Assembly (NCBI GenBank): GCA_029688955.1
Contig: JARUKZ010000001.1
Coordinates: 124,001-188,000, forward strand
Direction of reading: 5' to 3'
DNA: 64,000 nucleotides
DNA from: Chitinispirillales bacterium ANBcel5
Lineage (GTDB): Bacteria > Fibrobacterota > Chitinivibrionia > Chitinivibrionales > Chitinispirillaceae
A program made the position numbers and the translations under genes. The notes under the pieces were generated by a model that was not told where the DNA came from, ran no database searches, and saw only the letters and a program-made list of their open reading frames with translations. This document shows positions 1-7,658 of the stretch, one piece after another; the first letter of the stretch is position 1; each line of letters begins with the position of its first letter.

Positions 1-473
1 CTGATCCCCAAAAATATGTGCGGGATTTCTGCAGCGCAGGGTCAGATGTTCTTATGTTTCATGCTGAAGCGGTCGATGATATTGCACCAGTACTTCAGAA
101 TATAAAAAAGCAGGGAGTAAAAACAGGGATAACGGTGAACCCCGACTACCCGGTTGATCTTTTTATCGATGAGTTGGATAAGATCGATCAGGTGCTCATA
201 ATGTCGGTGTATGCCGGGTTTGGGGGACAGAAATTTATGCCCGAAATGAAGCACAAGGTTAAAAAAGTGTATACTGAGGTACAAAAAAGAGATATAACTA
301 TAGATATAGAGGTTGATGGCGGAGTTAATGGCAACAGTGCTGAAGAGTGTGCTCTCAGTGGAGCAAATGTGCTGGTGGCCGGAAGTTATGTGTTTGGAAG
401 TGGTGAGTACCAAAAGCGTATCAGTGAGCTTAGGGAACTTGCTTTAAAGGGCAGAGAGAAATTACAGGTTTAA
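1..473 (+). CDS. rpe: Ribulose-phosphate 3-epimerase, C-terminal part (5' truncated by window edge)
   Basis: This is the distal part of a ribulose-5-phosphate 3-epimerase, the pentose-phosphate and Calvin-cycle enzyme that interconverts ribulose 5-phosphate and xylulose 5-phosphate in the cytoplasm. The frame is open to the left edge (codons from base 3 read DPQKYVRDF), so the true start lies outside the window. Visible family motifs are FHAEA (substrate His region), GFGGQKF and the DGGVN loop that carries the second catalytic Asp. One oddity is SVYAGFGGQ where most epimerases have SVNPGFGGQ; the catalytic residues themselves are kept. The S41 peptidase gene follows after 17 bases with its own AAAGGA ribosome site, so the two are probably co-transcribed. 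The family assignment is secure; activity despite the loop change is inferred. Confidence 0.93.
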   Translation, partial: DPQKYVRDFCSAGSDVLMFHAEAVDDIAPVLQNIKKQGVKTGITVNPDYPVDLFIDELDKIDQVLIMSVYAGFGGQKFMPEMKHKVKKVYTEVQKRDITIDIEVDGGVNGNSAEECALSGANVLVAGSYVFGSGEYQKRISELRELALKGREKLQV

Positions 474-490
474 AAAGGACTTTCCCAAAA

Positions 491-1495
491 ATGGTGCTAT
501 CGGCGTTACTGTTACCGCTGCTACTTCTGCTTGCCTGCGACAATCCTGTGTATAACGGGCCATTGGATCTCACCGAGCATCAGAGTGTATGGCAGTATCT
601 CAAAGTGTATAGCTACTATCAGGATCGTGTTCCTGAGTCGCCCCTTGATTACCCCGCTCCTGAATCATTACTGAATGCTGTGGGTGATCAGTACACCCAT
701 TATAAACCACTCAGAAGCCCCTGGTTACCCAAACGAGTCTCCTCCATGGCTCTGGATACCCTAAACTGGGAGGCGTTGTCTGATTCCACCGTGGTTATAA
801 GGATTCAAAACTTCAGGTCCGATACCAAAATCAGATTTGAAAGAATACTGCCCTCAATAGGGCCATACCCAAACATCGTGGTTGATCTGAGAAACAACAG
901 GGGCGGTGATCTCAACCCGACCGAAGCAATAATCGAGGACCTTTTGCCGGCTAATATCCCTTTTATGATTATTGAGGAGCGAAAGTACAATAAAGAAAAA
1001 ATGGTCGGTGAAACAGTTATCGATACCCTCAGGAGCACACGAGGCGCTCACCGTGCCCTTGCCAATAAACGATTTTCTGTGTTAATGAACGGAATGTCCG
1101 CCAGTGCTTCAGAGTTGCTTATCGCGGCGCTGAAAGAGGGCACAGGTGCGAAGTTAGTGGGAGAAACCACCTATGGTAAGGCCAGGGGGCAGGTGATAAT
1201 TCCTCGCGGAGACAGGGATTCTTTGCAGATAACCTATTCCGCGTTTCGAGGTATTTCCCCTAGGATCGGTGATTATAACAGTATAGGAATCGTTCCTGAC
1301 ACAATCCCTGAAGCTATTAAAACCCTGGGGGAAGCAATATATTCTGAAGACTCCCGAAACCTTTTTTATGCTGCCAGAATTCTGGACTCATCCATCGGGC
1401 CGCAGCAGTTTATGGGGAGGGGGACTTTTAAACGGGCTTACAGCACAAACCCTGCGGTAATGTACAAGATCACCCCGCCCGATCCTCTTAAGTAG
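491..1495 (+). CDS. S41 family (tail-specific, CtpA-like) peptidase, lipoprotein
   Basis: The product is a serine protease of the C-terminal processing peptidase family. It opens with a very hydrophobic leader ending in a lipobox (LLAC, Cys16), so it is probably a membrane-anchored lipoprotein facing the periplasm, although the leader lacks the usual basic n-region. The S41 core is clear: VVDLRNNRGGDL, then MSASASE and GETTYGKARGQ. The Ser205-Lys230 spacing of 25 residues matches the catalytic Ser/Lys dyad of the family. At 334 residues it is short for a CtpA protein, and no PDZ domain is recognisable between the leader and the core, so substrate selection may differ from Prc or CtpA. The ATG at 491 has AAAGGA a few bases upstream. 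The substrate is unknown. Confidence 0.88.
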   Translation: MVLSALLLPLLLLLACDNPVYNGPLDLTEHQSVWQYLKVYSYYQDRVPESPLDYPAPESLLNAVGDQYTHYKPLRSPWLPKRVSSMALDTLNWEALSDSTVVIRIQNFRSDTKIRFERILPSIGPYPNIVVDLRNNRGGDLNPTEAIIEDLLPANIPFMIIEERKYNKEKMVGETVIDTLRSTRGAHRALANKRFSVLMNGMSASASELLIAALKEGTGAKLVGETTYGKARGQVIIPRGDRDSLQITYSAFRGISPRIGDYNSIGIVPDTIPEAIKTLGEAIYSEDSRNLFYAARILDSSIGPQQFMGRGTFKRAYSTNPAVMYKITPPDPLK

Positions 1496-1509
1496 AGAGG
1501 GATTATTTT

Positions 1510-2670
1510 TTGAAGCAAACAGTTACGATCGAAAAAGTTGTGTATGGTGGTGAAGGGCTTGCGCGCACCGATAGTGGTGTGATCTTTGTTCCGGATACCA
1601 TTACCGGTGATGTTGTGAGGGTGATCGCTTCGGAGCGCAGAAACGGGGTTCATAAGGCAACCCGTACTTCACTGCTGGAACCATCCCCGCACAGAAGAGA
1701 TGCGCTGTGCCCCCATTTTGGTGAATGTGGAGGGTGTAACTGGCAATTTGTGGACTACTCCTATCAGCGTGAGACCAAAAAAGAGATTTTTTTAGACTGT
1801 ATGCGCCGAATCGGGAGAATCAAACAGGTGCTTAACCCAGAGAGTATTGCTGCTTCAGAGCTTGGCTATAGAATCAGGGCTCAGATAAAAGTGGATTGTG
1901 AGACGCAAAGGTTTGGGTTTTTTAGAAAAAAGAGTAATGAAATTGTTTCAGTACAACACTGCCCCCTGCTTAGTGAACAGCTAAATAGAGTGCTTTTGCA
2001 TATACATAAGACTTCAGGCGCCGGGTTAACGGGCCACAAAAGCATCAAGGTGCTGGGGCAGAGTTCAAAAATGATAGCATCTGATCCTGTTATAGATCGC
2101 CTCACGTGTGGTTCAACTACCATTAGAGTCGGTGAGAAACGGTTTTGTGTACAGGGTAACAGCTTTTTTCAGAGTAATGGTTATCTTCTAAAGGAGCTTG
2201 GGACCTGGGCTGCCCCTCATTTATCCTCAACGAGGTGCCTTGATCTTTTTGGGGGCTGCGGTTTTTTCTCCATTATGCTCTCAGAGTGTTTTAAAGAGGG
2301 GATTTTGGTTGAGAATGTTGGGTCTCAGGTTGAGCTGGCCAGGAGCAACTTTAGAAATAATGATCTGAGCCATATCCGGGGCTATGTTGCTGATGTAGAG
2401 AAGGGGCCGGCAATGGCCGAACTAAAAAAGTATAACCCCGATCTGGTTATTGTTGATCCACCCAGGCCCGGTCTTACCAGAAAAGCTCGTCAATGGGTTT
2501 CAGATCTTTCTCCCCACACGCTACTGTACATATCCTGTAATCCTTCCACACTGGCCAGAGATGCCGGGTTTTTGGTGAATAAAGCTGGCTACTCTATCCA
2601 CAAATCAGCTGTTTTTGACCTCTACCCCAATACCTCTCACCTTGAGTCAGCTCTGATACTACGCAAATAG
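1510..2670 (+). CDS. rlmD: 23S rRNA (uracil-C5)-methyltransferase, RlmD/RumA type
   Basis: This is a SAM-dependent RNA m5U methyltransferase of the TrmA/RlmCD family. The first 60 residues form a TRAM-like RNA-binding domain. It is followed by the iron-sulfur cysteines Cys67-x5-Cys73-x2-Cys76, with a fourth at Cys151 (QHCPLL). The C-terminal Rossmann domain has LDLFGGCGFF for SAM binding, DPPRPGL, and the nucleophile Cys343 in ISCNPSTLARD. A TRAM domain plus four Fe-S cysteines fits RlmD (U1939 of 23S rRNA) better than TrmA, but site specificity cannot be read from sequence and RlmC-like or dual-specific activity is possible. Translation starts at TTG 1510, preceded by AGAGAGG about nine bases upstream; it follows the S41 gene by 14 bases. 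Confidence 0.88.
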   Translation: MKQTVTIEKVVYGGEGLARTDSGVIFVPDTITGDVVRVIASERRNGVHKATRTSLLEPSPHRRDALCPHFGECGGCNWQFVDYSYQRETKKEIFLDCMRRIGRIKQVLNPESIAASELGYRIRAQIKVDCETQRFGFFRKKSNEIVSVQHCPLLSEQLNRVLLHIHKTSGAGLTGHKSIKVLGQSSKMIASDPVIDRLTCGSTTIRVGEKRFCVQGNSFFQSNGYLLKELGTWAAPHLSSTRCLDLFGGCGFFSIMLSECFKEGILVENVGSQVELARSNFRNNDLSHIRGYVADVEKGPAMAELKKYNPDLVIVDPPRPGLTRKARQWVSDLSPHTLLYISCNPSTLARDAGFLVNKAGYSIHKSAVFDLYPNTSHLESALILRK

Positions 2671-2764
2671 TTTGATTCTCCTCACCGTATCTTTTAATTG
2701 AAAACAATCAGACTAAAATGTAGAATTAGCTTCAGTAACGGTTAATTGGCAAAAGAGGGTGGAG

Positions 2765-3244
2765 ATGAAGAAAAATGCCTATATCGAAGAGAAACGTCGG
2801 CACGATGTCGTTTCTTCAATGGCAAAGAAACTTGCCACTCCGGACCAGACTATGGTTTTTAGTGAAGCCAAAAAGAGAAGCCATAAGCTCACTCTCATTG
2901 CCAGCTCTGTTGTGTTTATCGTTATAATGATTGTAGTAGGTGTAACGTATACCTTAAAAGGTTCTACAGGTGGACCTGAGGGGGTATCTGTGCAGGTAAA
3001 CTCTCCGGTACAAAAGATTACTGATGTATATCATAGAGAAGAAATATCGGTTGAGCAGTATAGTATGCTTTTAACAGATGTATTAGTACGGTATGATTCA
3101 CTTCCTGAGCACTATCGTGTAGAAGCGCCGCTTATCGATCCTGAGGAGATCTATCAAAAATTAGCCCGCGTATGGCCTCTGGTGGATGTTGAAATCAGAA
3201 ATACAATACTTAAAGACATCCCTCAGCTTGAAAGCAGATTATAA
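2765..3244 (+). CDS. Hypothetical single-pass membrane protein
   Basis: I do not recognise this protein. It has a basic cytoplasmic N-terminal part of about 40 residues rich in Lys and Arg, one strong transmembrane helix at roughly residues 42-64 (LTLIASSVVFIVIMIVVGV), and a periplasmic C-terminal part of about 95 residues with no signal motif that I know. The frame also has a GTG at 2759, but ATG 2765 is better placed relative to the AGAGGG ribosome site at 2754-2759. It lies 35 bases before a response regulator and upstream of the minor-pilin genes, so a role in signalling or pilus assembly is possible but unproven. Codon usage resembles its neighbours. Confidence 0.7.
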   Translation: MKKNAYIEEKRRHDVVSSMAKKLATPDQTMVFSEAKKRSHKLTLIASSVVFIVIMIVVGVTYTLKGSTGGPEGVSVQVNSPVQKITDVYHREEISVEQYSMLLTDVLVRYDSLPEHYRVEAPLIDPEEIYQKLARVWPLVDVEIRNTILKDIPQLESRL

Positions 3245-3279
3245 GATTTTTTCTGAAGAGCGGATTCCGGAGAACAAGT

Positions 3280-4014
3280 ATGATTAAGGAAAATCTTTTT
3301 CACCTCTTAAAGGAAACTGTTCAGGTACTTATTGTTGAAGATAACAGCTCCTCTTTTGAGCTGGTGGAAAACGTTCTGGGCACAACGTCAATATATAGAA
3401 TAGAGTGGGCTAAAACAGCATCTGCTGCCGCCAGGCGCCTTGGCGCAAAGCAAAAATTCCATATCTGCCTGCTGGATCTTGGGATGAGTGATGTGGATGG
3501 GGATGAATTTTTCCTGATCAGGCGCTACAGTGCGGAGTTCCCCATACTTGTTTTTACCGCTTCCGATTCACCGGGCAAGGGCGCGGATAGTGTTTTGCTG
3601 GGGGCAAAAGCGGTGATAGAAAAAAAGACTCCCTTCGATACCTTTCAGTTTCTTAAGACAATAAATTACTGGTCCCTTATAAGTCTCATCAATAATGAAT
3701 ACGGGGTAAAAAGAGGCACAACACTTGAATTTGCCACCAAAGTACTTTTGGAAAAAAAGCCATGTAGTGTTACCCAATGGGCCGATCAGATGCGCATAAC
3801 CGATCGTCAGTTACGCAACCTGTGGGCAACTGCGCCTGGGTTTGGGGCAAAGTCGGTGCTTAACCTTTTTCACCTGTATTCTAATATCTTTCAAGCGGTT
3901 GAAGAACAGTTTATTGGAAACGATCTTACTTTAGGTGAAAACAAAGCGCTGCTACAAAAAGCCTTTGAGTTTTTTGCCGCTCACCCAGACCAGCTTTCCT
4001 CTATGCTCGCCTGA
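3280..4014 (+). CDS. Response regulator with receiver domain and helical C-terminal output domain
   Basis: The N-terminal half is a CheY-like receiver: VLIVEDN with the acidic pocket near residue 20, the phospho-acceptor Asp66 in LLDLGMSD, a Thr in FTASDS, and a Lys in the expected last-strand region. The C-terminal 100 residues are predicted helical and include SVTQWADQMRITDRQLRN, which resembles one helix-turn-helix of AraC-type activators, so DNA binding is likely but the usual two-HTH AraC domain is not complete. The gene ends just before a terminator and the promoter of the minor-pilin operon, which makes pilus-gene regulation a natural hypothesis. No cognate kinase is adjacent. The receiver call is firm and the output function is inferred. 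Confidence 0.85.
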   Translation: MIKENLFHLLKETVQVLIVEDNSSSFELVENVLGTTSIYRIEWAKTASAAARRLGAKQKFHICLLDLGMSDVDGDEFFLIRRYSAEFPILVFTASDSPGKGADSVLLGAKAVIEKKTPFDTFQFLKTINYWSLISLINNEYGVKRGTTLEFATKVLLEKKPCSVTQWADQMRITDRQLRNLWATAPGFGAKSVLNLFHLYSNIFQAVEEQFIGNDLTLGENKALLQKAFEFFAAHPDQLSSMLA

Positions 4015-4032
4015 ATACACAAAAACGTTTTT

Positions 4033-4054
4033 CGGAAAACAGATTTCCGTTTTT
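4033..4054 (+). terminator. Rho-independent terminator after the response regulator
   Basis: A six-base-pair stem, CGGAAA with TTTCCG around a five-base loop, is followed directly by five T residues. It lies 19 bases after the response-regulator stop codon and just ahead of the next promoter, so it separates the regulator from the minor-pilin operon. The stem is short, and some readthrough is likely. Confidence 0.55.
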
Positions 4055-4068
4055 CGGGTTGGTTTGTC

Positions 4069-4077
4069 TGGTATAAT
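4069..4077 (+). promoter_or_regulatory. Extended -10 promoter of the minor-pilin operon
   Basis: TGGTATAAT is a perfect extended -10 element (TG, one base, TATAAT). It lies 64 bases upstream of the first minor-pilin ATG, which has its own GGAGGAGG ribosome site. No good -35 hexamer is seen 17 bases upstream, which is usual for extended -10 promoters and leaves room for an activator. Confidence 0.6.
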
Positions 4078-4140
4078 TTAAGTATCAGATCTGATAGTCA
4101 ATTGCTTTGGTAAATATTTGTTTCATGGAGGAGGTCAGGG

Positions 4141-4494
4141 ATGAATACAGGGAATAATCGTGGAAGTTCGATGGTGGAAGTAATTGTGGCGATGTTTATT
4201 CTTGCGCTACTTATTACAGGACTTAATGCCAGTGTGGTTCATCTTGTAAATTCAAACCTTGCTTCTAAAGAGATATCAGAGGCAACAGCAATGGGAAATA
4301 AGATTCTCGAACGGTTACGCCGGGAAGAGTATGGCAATGTAGTCAGTGGTTTCGATACAATTGATGATAAGTTTATTAGAAGCTGGACTGTTACTGATGA
4401 ATCTCATCTCAGAAGAGTACAGCTACATGTCGAATGGCCAAGCATGGGTGGAAGAAGACAGATCTCCATGTCAACAATAATATCCAGGCCCTGA
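4141..4494 (+). CDS. Type IV minor pilin / pseudopilin, PilV (GspI)-like
   Basis: The protein has a short basic leader (MNTGNNRG) and the class III prepilin signature: cleavage after Gly8, then SSMVEVIVAMFILALL with Glu at mature position 5. This hydrophobic segment inserts in the inner membrane and packs in the pilus core after PilD processing. At 117 residues it is in the range of PilV/GspI minor pilins, whose N-terminal pattern it resembles. It is the first of three pilin-like genes (4141, 4514, 5286) spaced by 20 bases or less, matching the PilV-PilW-PilX order of minor-pilin operons that prime pilus assembly. ATG 4141 is preceded by GGAGGAGGTCAGGG, a strong ribosome site. Confidence 0.85.
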   Translation: MNTGNNRGSSMVEVIVAMFILALLITGLNASVVHLVNSNLASKEISEATAMGNKILERLRREEYGNVVSGFDTIDDKFIRSWTVTDESHLRRVQLHVEWPSMGGRRQISMSTIISRP

Positions 4495-4513
4495 TAGTGA
4501 TATGGGGAGGGAG

Positions 4514-5272
4514 ATGCTTATGTGCCGCGCTGGCAATAATAGAGGAATAACTATCCTTGAACTGATTATTTCTATGTTTATCTCTTCTGTTGTGATATCG
4601 GGAGCGTACAGACTGTATAACGATCTTTCAAAGCGAATGGACCATGAGGCTGAGAGCGCTTTAGTCTATACTGATCTTATTACAGTAAGCTCGATGATTG
4701 AAAGAGATTTCAGAGTCGCGGGATATAATCTTCCGGGCAATGGAATAAAGAAACGGGATGAAAACGGAATCGCAGAACTGTTGATATTCACCAACCAACA
4801 AAATGTCCGTACTGCCGCAGCTTCACAGACTCAGGCTGGAGAGAGAACCATTTCACTGCACAACACGGATGGGTTTTCAGTGGGGGATTGGATCTGTATA
4901 ACCGCTATGGCATCTCCTGAATATCATCAAATCAGCGCGGTTGGTACTACGGGGACTATTACAATCGAACAGGGAGTATCCGGCACTGTACCAGCAGGCT
5001 CTCTGGTGTACAAAGCAGATGGTGTGCGTTATTATATCGATGAGGAGCGTGAGGCGCTGTTTAGGGAGATGAAAGGTAACTCCTACCTGGTAAGTAACAG
5101 AATAGAGGTGCTTGAGTTAGTGGCAAAAGATACCGATGGACAAATAATTACCGGCGATTTTTCACAAACCAGGGCCGTGAGCATTTCACTTGGTAGTGTT
5201 ATCAGAAGTGCCGGTACAGAACGCCTGGTTACCGAAAGCACAGAAGTAAATATTCGCAATGTAAACTTATAG
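4514..5272 (+). CDS. Type IV minor pilin, PilW-like
   Basis: This has a prepilin N-terminus with cleavage after Gly in NNRG, then ITILELIISMFISSVVI with Glu5 of the mature protein. The 200-residue C-terminal part is rich in beta strands and Thr/Ser, as expected for a PilW-type head domain. The frame also opens at ATG 4502, but ATG 4514 is directly preceded by GGGGAGGGAG, so the shorter start is preferred. It follows the PilV-like gene and precedes the PilX-like gene in the same operon. Assignment to PilW rather than GspJ rests on gene order and size. The receptor or adhesive role is not visible in sequence. Confidence 0.82.
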   Translation: MLMCRAGNNRGITILELIISMFISSVVISGAYRLYNDLSKRMDHEAESALVYTDLITVSSMIERDFRVAGYNLPGNGIKKRDENGIAELLIFTNQQNVRTAAASQTQAGERTISLHNTDGFSVGDWICITAMASPEYHQISAVGTTGTITIEQGVSGTVPAGSLVYKADGVRYYIDEEREALFREMKGNSYLVSNRIEVLELVAKDTDGQIITGDFSQTRAVSISLGSVIRSAGTERLVTESTEVNIRNVNL

Positions 5273-5285
5273 AAAATGGTAAACA

Positions 5286-6350
5286 ATGGAAAAACTATTT
5301 TTAAATAAAAACGGCGGTGCGGCAGTAGCAGTACTCATGATTGGAGTTATACTCAATATTACAGTTGCGGTAGTATACTTTACGGTGAATACATCAATTA
5401 AAAGAAGCGGGTCCAGAAGAGCCGGGATATCGGCGTTGAATTTGGCAGAAGCAGGAAAAGAACACCTTTATTCAAAAATCAGAACCGGTGAATATACTTT
5501 TACTGCTGATACACGAAACACCGTTTTTGATAATTACCCGTTTAATGAAGGTGTATACACCGTATCCTGCAGTACAAACGCTACTTTAGATACCATATGG
5601 GTACGCTCAGAAGGTAAGCTGGGAGATGATAGCCGGGTAATAGAGGTACGTTCAAAGATTTTACCGCGAATTCAGTTTCCGATGCCAAACGTTAAAGGGG
5701 CGGTTACAGCAAGAGCTGGTATTGAGGTCAGAGGAGATGTGACAATCGATGGCAGGGATTACGATTCCACCGGCATACTCACAGGTGATGGCGTGTATGG
5801 GGTGAGTACCTGCGGAGAGGTGACTATGAGTGGCAATCCGCATATCGGGGGTAACGGTTTGGAACCGGTCAGTAGCAACAGAATAGATGATGTACGAGAG
5901 GATGTTTTAGAAGAGAATGCTGAAGTTACCGATATATTTGATTCACCGGAACATTTCCTAGGGATTGAACCGGGCACACTCGATCAATACAAAACTTCAG
6001 GGTATGAAACCCCACTCAGAGGGCTTCACTACATAACCGATGACTTTGTAGGGCCTCTTCACCTGGAAGATTCCTATGGTATACTGATCGTTCACAATAG
6101 TGCCATGACTTCGGAGCTTCAGATAAATTCAGGGGATTTTAAGGGCTTAATTATCACCGACAGAATCGCCAGGATCGCGGGGGACTCTGAAATACTCGGT
6201 GCCGTGGTGACCCTTACCGATGGAGAAATATCCACTTTCGGAACCGGGACACCGGTTATCAGATACTCATCCCAGGTGCTTGAAAATCTGAATATGTACC
6301 TGGATAATGTACACAAAACCGTAGAAGAGCTGTCCTGGAGAGAACTCTAA
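5286..6350 (+). CDS. Type IV pilus-associated PilX-like protein
   Basis: The N-terminus (NKNGGAAVAVLMIGVILNI, then SGSRRAGISALNLAEAGKEHLYSK) has the hydrophobic helix and the conserved ALNLAEAG segment found in PilX and related pilus-assembly proteins. It is not a canonical prepilin, because Glu5 is missing after the Gly-Gly. The remaining 250 residues form a Gly/Asp/Thr-rich domain with turns typical of beta-helical surface domains. It begins 13 bases after the PilW-like stop, so it is the third gene of the minor-pilin operon. PilX-like proteins sit near the pilus tip and influence aggregation and adhesion. That role here is inferred from family and position. Confidence 0.72.
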   Translation: MEKLFLNKNGGAAVAVLMIGVILNITVAVVYFTVNTSIKRSGSRRAGISALNLAEAGKEHLYSKIRTGEYTFTADTRNTVFDNYPFNEGVYTVSCSTNATLDTIWVRSEGKLGDDSRVIEVRSKILPRIQFPMPNVKGAVTARAGIEVRGDVTIDGRDYDSTGILTGDGVYGVSTCGEVTMSGNPHIGGNGLEPVSSNRIDDVREDVLEENAEVTDIFDSPEHFLGIEPGTLDQYKTSGYETPLRGLHYITDDFVGPLHLEDSYGILIVHNSAMTSELQINSGDFKGLIITDRIARIAGDSEILGAVVTLTDGEISTFGTGTPVIRYSSQVLENLNMYLDNVHKTVEELSWREL

Positions 6351-6632
6351 GGATAATAGAGCAAGACAAAAGAGCCTCACCTCCGGGCGCTTACCACCAC
6401 TCTCCCCTCAGAGGCGGGACACGCAGCAACGGTTCGCTTAGCGATAAAAGTCGCTTTTGTCTGTAAAAAGGAGTGGCAGAAGTACCAATCCAACCACTAC
6501 TCCCGCAACAAACGCAACTGAATGGGTCCCCCTTCTCCAGTGGGAAAAGGGGATTGCTGAGCGGCAGTCCAGGTACAGGGGATGAGGCCTTAATGTAAAA
6601 ACCGACACGTCGGTACCGGGAGATCGACTCTC
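6351..6632. other. Gene-free, potentially structured intergenic stretch
   Basis: No open frame with a ribosome site is seen in these 282 bases between the convergent PilX-like and DUF2807 genes. Complementary arms exist at several scales: AGACAAAAG (from 6364) with CTTTTGTCT (to 6461), a stem near 6531-6556 (CCCCTTCTCC with GGGAAAAGGGG), and ACCGA/TCGGT near 6601-6614. It is more G+C-rich than the usual spacer here. It could hold a two-sided terminator or a structured RNA; I could not match it to a known RNA family. Confidence 0.35.
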
Positions 6633-7352
6633 TTACAGACCTCCTGCTTCAATAAGACGTGAAGCACCTTGTCGCTCGAGCGAATCCACATGCCCTCTGT
6701 AGTAAAGAGTAGACTGGTCAGAGAGAAAACCACTGATCACTCCTGAACTAACTATCTCTGCTACACTGTTATCTCTGAGAATTATAGAGCTGTTGTGTGT
6801 ATTGAGGTTAAAAAGCGATGCCTTACTTGAATTTCTGCCCGTTACAGTAAGAGTATGAGCTTTCCCTCTTAGTTCAAGTTTACTCCGCCCTGAAAGGTGT
6901 ACTGTAATGTCTCTTGCGCTAATAGAGCCAGACATCTGGCTGTAGGAAGAGAGATCGATACTGAGTGGCCGCTCAGAAAAGGGGGGGGCCTGTAAATGAA
7001 TTTGAGCAAACTCGGTTGCCTTGATGTATTCCAGATCCGGTACTCCAATGTGTGCACTAAACTGTACCCTGTTATACTCCCATCCCGCTCTGAGACTTAG
7101 CTTCAGTTCGCCATTGATCGTTTCGACCTGAACAAAGCGCTCAATGTTTTCATCAATTGTTACGGTTACAAAATGCGTGTCTGATTGAACGAGGGTTACC
7201 TTACAACCATCACTCACATATAAGGAGTTAAACTCCGCAATTGCATAACTAATCTCTTTGCTGTTGCCGCTACCATAAATGGTAGGCATTGCGCAGCTGA
7301 GTATAAAAATCACAGGAGAGATAAAAAGCAGTGAAAGGATCTTCCTATCCAT
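6633..7352 (-). CDS. DUF2807 (GIN-domain) lipoprotein
   Basis: This is a predicted lipoprotein with leader MDRKILSLLFISPVIFILSC, a lipobox ending in Cys20. The mature part is a right-handed beta-helix-like DUF2807 domain of alternating short strands (for example SIDLSSYSQMSGSISARDITVHLSG). DUF2807 proteins are putative envelope or adhesin-head proteins of unknown biochemical role, common in FCB-group bacteria. The open frame extends nine codons further upstream, but ATG 7352 has GGGAGGT a few bases before it and gives a clean lipoprotein signal. The leader region upstream contains two terminator-like hairpins on this strand, which suggests transcription attenuation or a separate short transcript. 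Confidence 0.82.
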   Translation of the reverse strand: MDRKILSLLFISPVIFILSCAMPTIYGSGNSKEISYAIAEFNSLYVSDGCKVTLVQSDTHFVTVTIDENIERFVQVETINGELKLSLRAGWEYNRVQFSAHIGVPDLEYIKATEFAQIHLQAPPFSERPLSIDLSSYSQMSGSISARDITVHLSGRSKLELRGKAHTLTVTGRNSSKASLFNLNTHNSSIILRDNSVAEIVSSGVISGFLSDQSTLYYRGHVDSLERQGASRLIEAGGL

Positions 7353-7386
7353 ACTGACCTCCCGGTAATTGGTATTCACTTATAGT

Positions 7387-7432
7387 AAAAAAAAAGCAAC
7401 TCCCGGGCCCGGTTGCTCCGTTGTTTTTTTTT
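7387..7432 (-). terminator. Terminator-like hairpin in the leader of the DUF2807 gene
   Basis: Read on the minus strand, AGCAAC pairs with GTTGCT around a G+C-rich CCGGGCCCGG loop region, and the stem is followed immediately by about nine T residues. This is a textbook intrinsic terminator only about 35 bases ahead of the DUF2807 start codon. On the plus strand a T run also follows, a few bases after the stem, so it may work in both directions. Confidence 0.65.
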
Positions 7433-7461
7433 GTAGTACTCATTGAGGCTACAAGACACCC

Positions 7462-7485
7462 AAAAACTGTGCTCGATGAGCACAG
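7462..7485 (-). terminator. Second terminator-like hairpin, minus strand
   Basis: On the minus strand CTGTGCTC and GAGCACAG form a perfect eight-base-pair stem with a three-base loop, followed by five T residues. It lies about 30 bases before the other hairpin in the direction of DUF2807 transcription. Two in tandem suggest a short transcript ending here or a controlled leader. Confidence 0.5.
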
Positions 7486-7658
7486 AGAAGTCAGCTTCTA
7501 ACCCAAAGTGAGCTCATTGGTAAAAAAACACTAATGCTTTTATAAAACTAATCCACTGACTTCACCTTTTTTTATTTTATAGTCTTTGATATACTGTATA
7601 TATTCCAGTTCTTATAACAGCCATTTTTAGCATTAAATTCCTTAATGGGGTGAAAACA

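Larger units (their letters stand above)
7353..7658. promoter_or_regulatory. Divergent control region between the DUF2807 and alcohol dehydrogenase genes
   Basis: These 306 bases hold no gene. They contain two hairpins listed separately (7387-7432, 7462-7485), a small AGAAG-CTGA-CTTCT hairpin near 7487-7500, the palindrome TGAGCTCA near 7509-7516, and A+T-rich -10-like elements (TATACT and TATATA) around 7590-7605 that could serve either strand. The rightward gene starts at ATG 7659 after a GGGGTG ribosome site. Confidence 0.45.
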
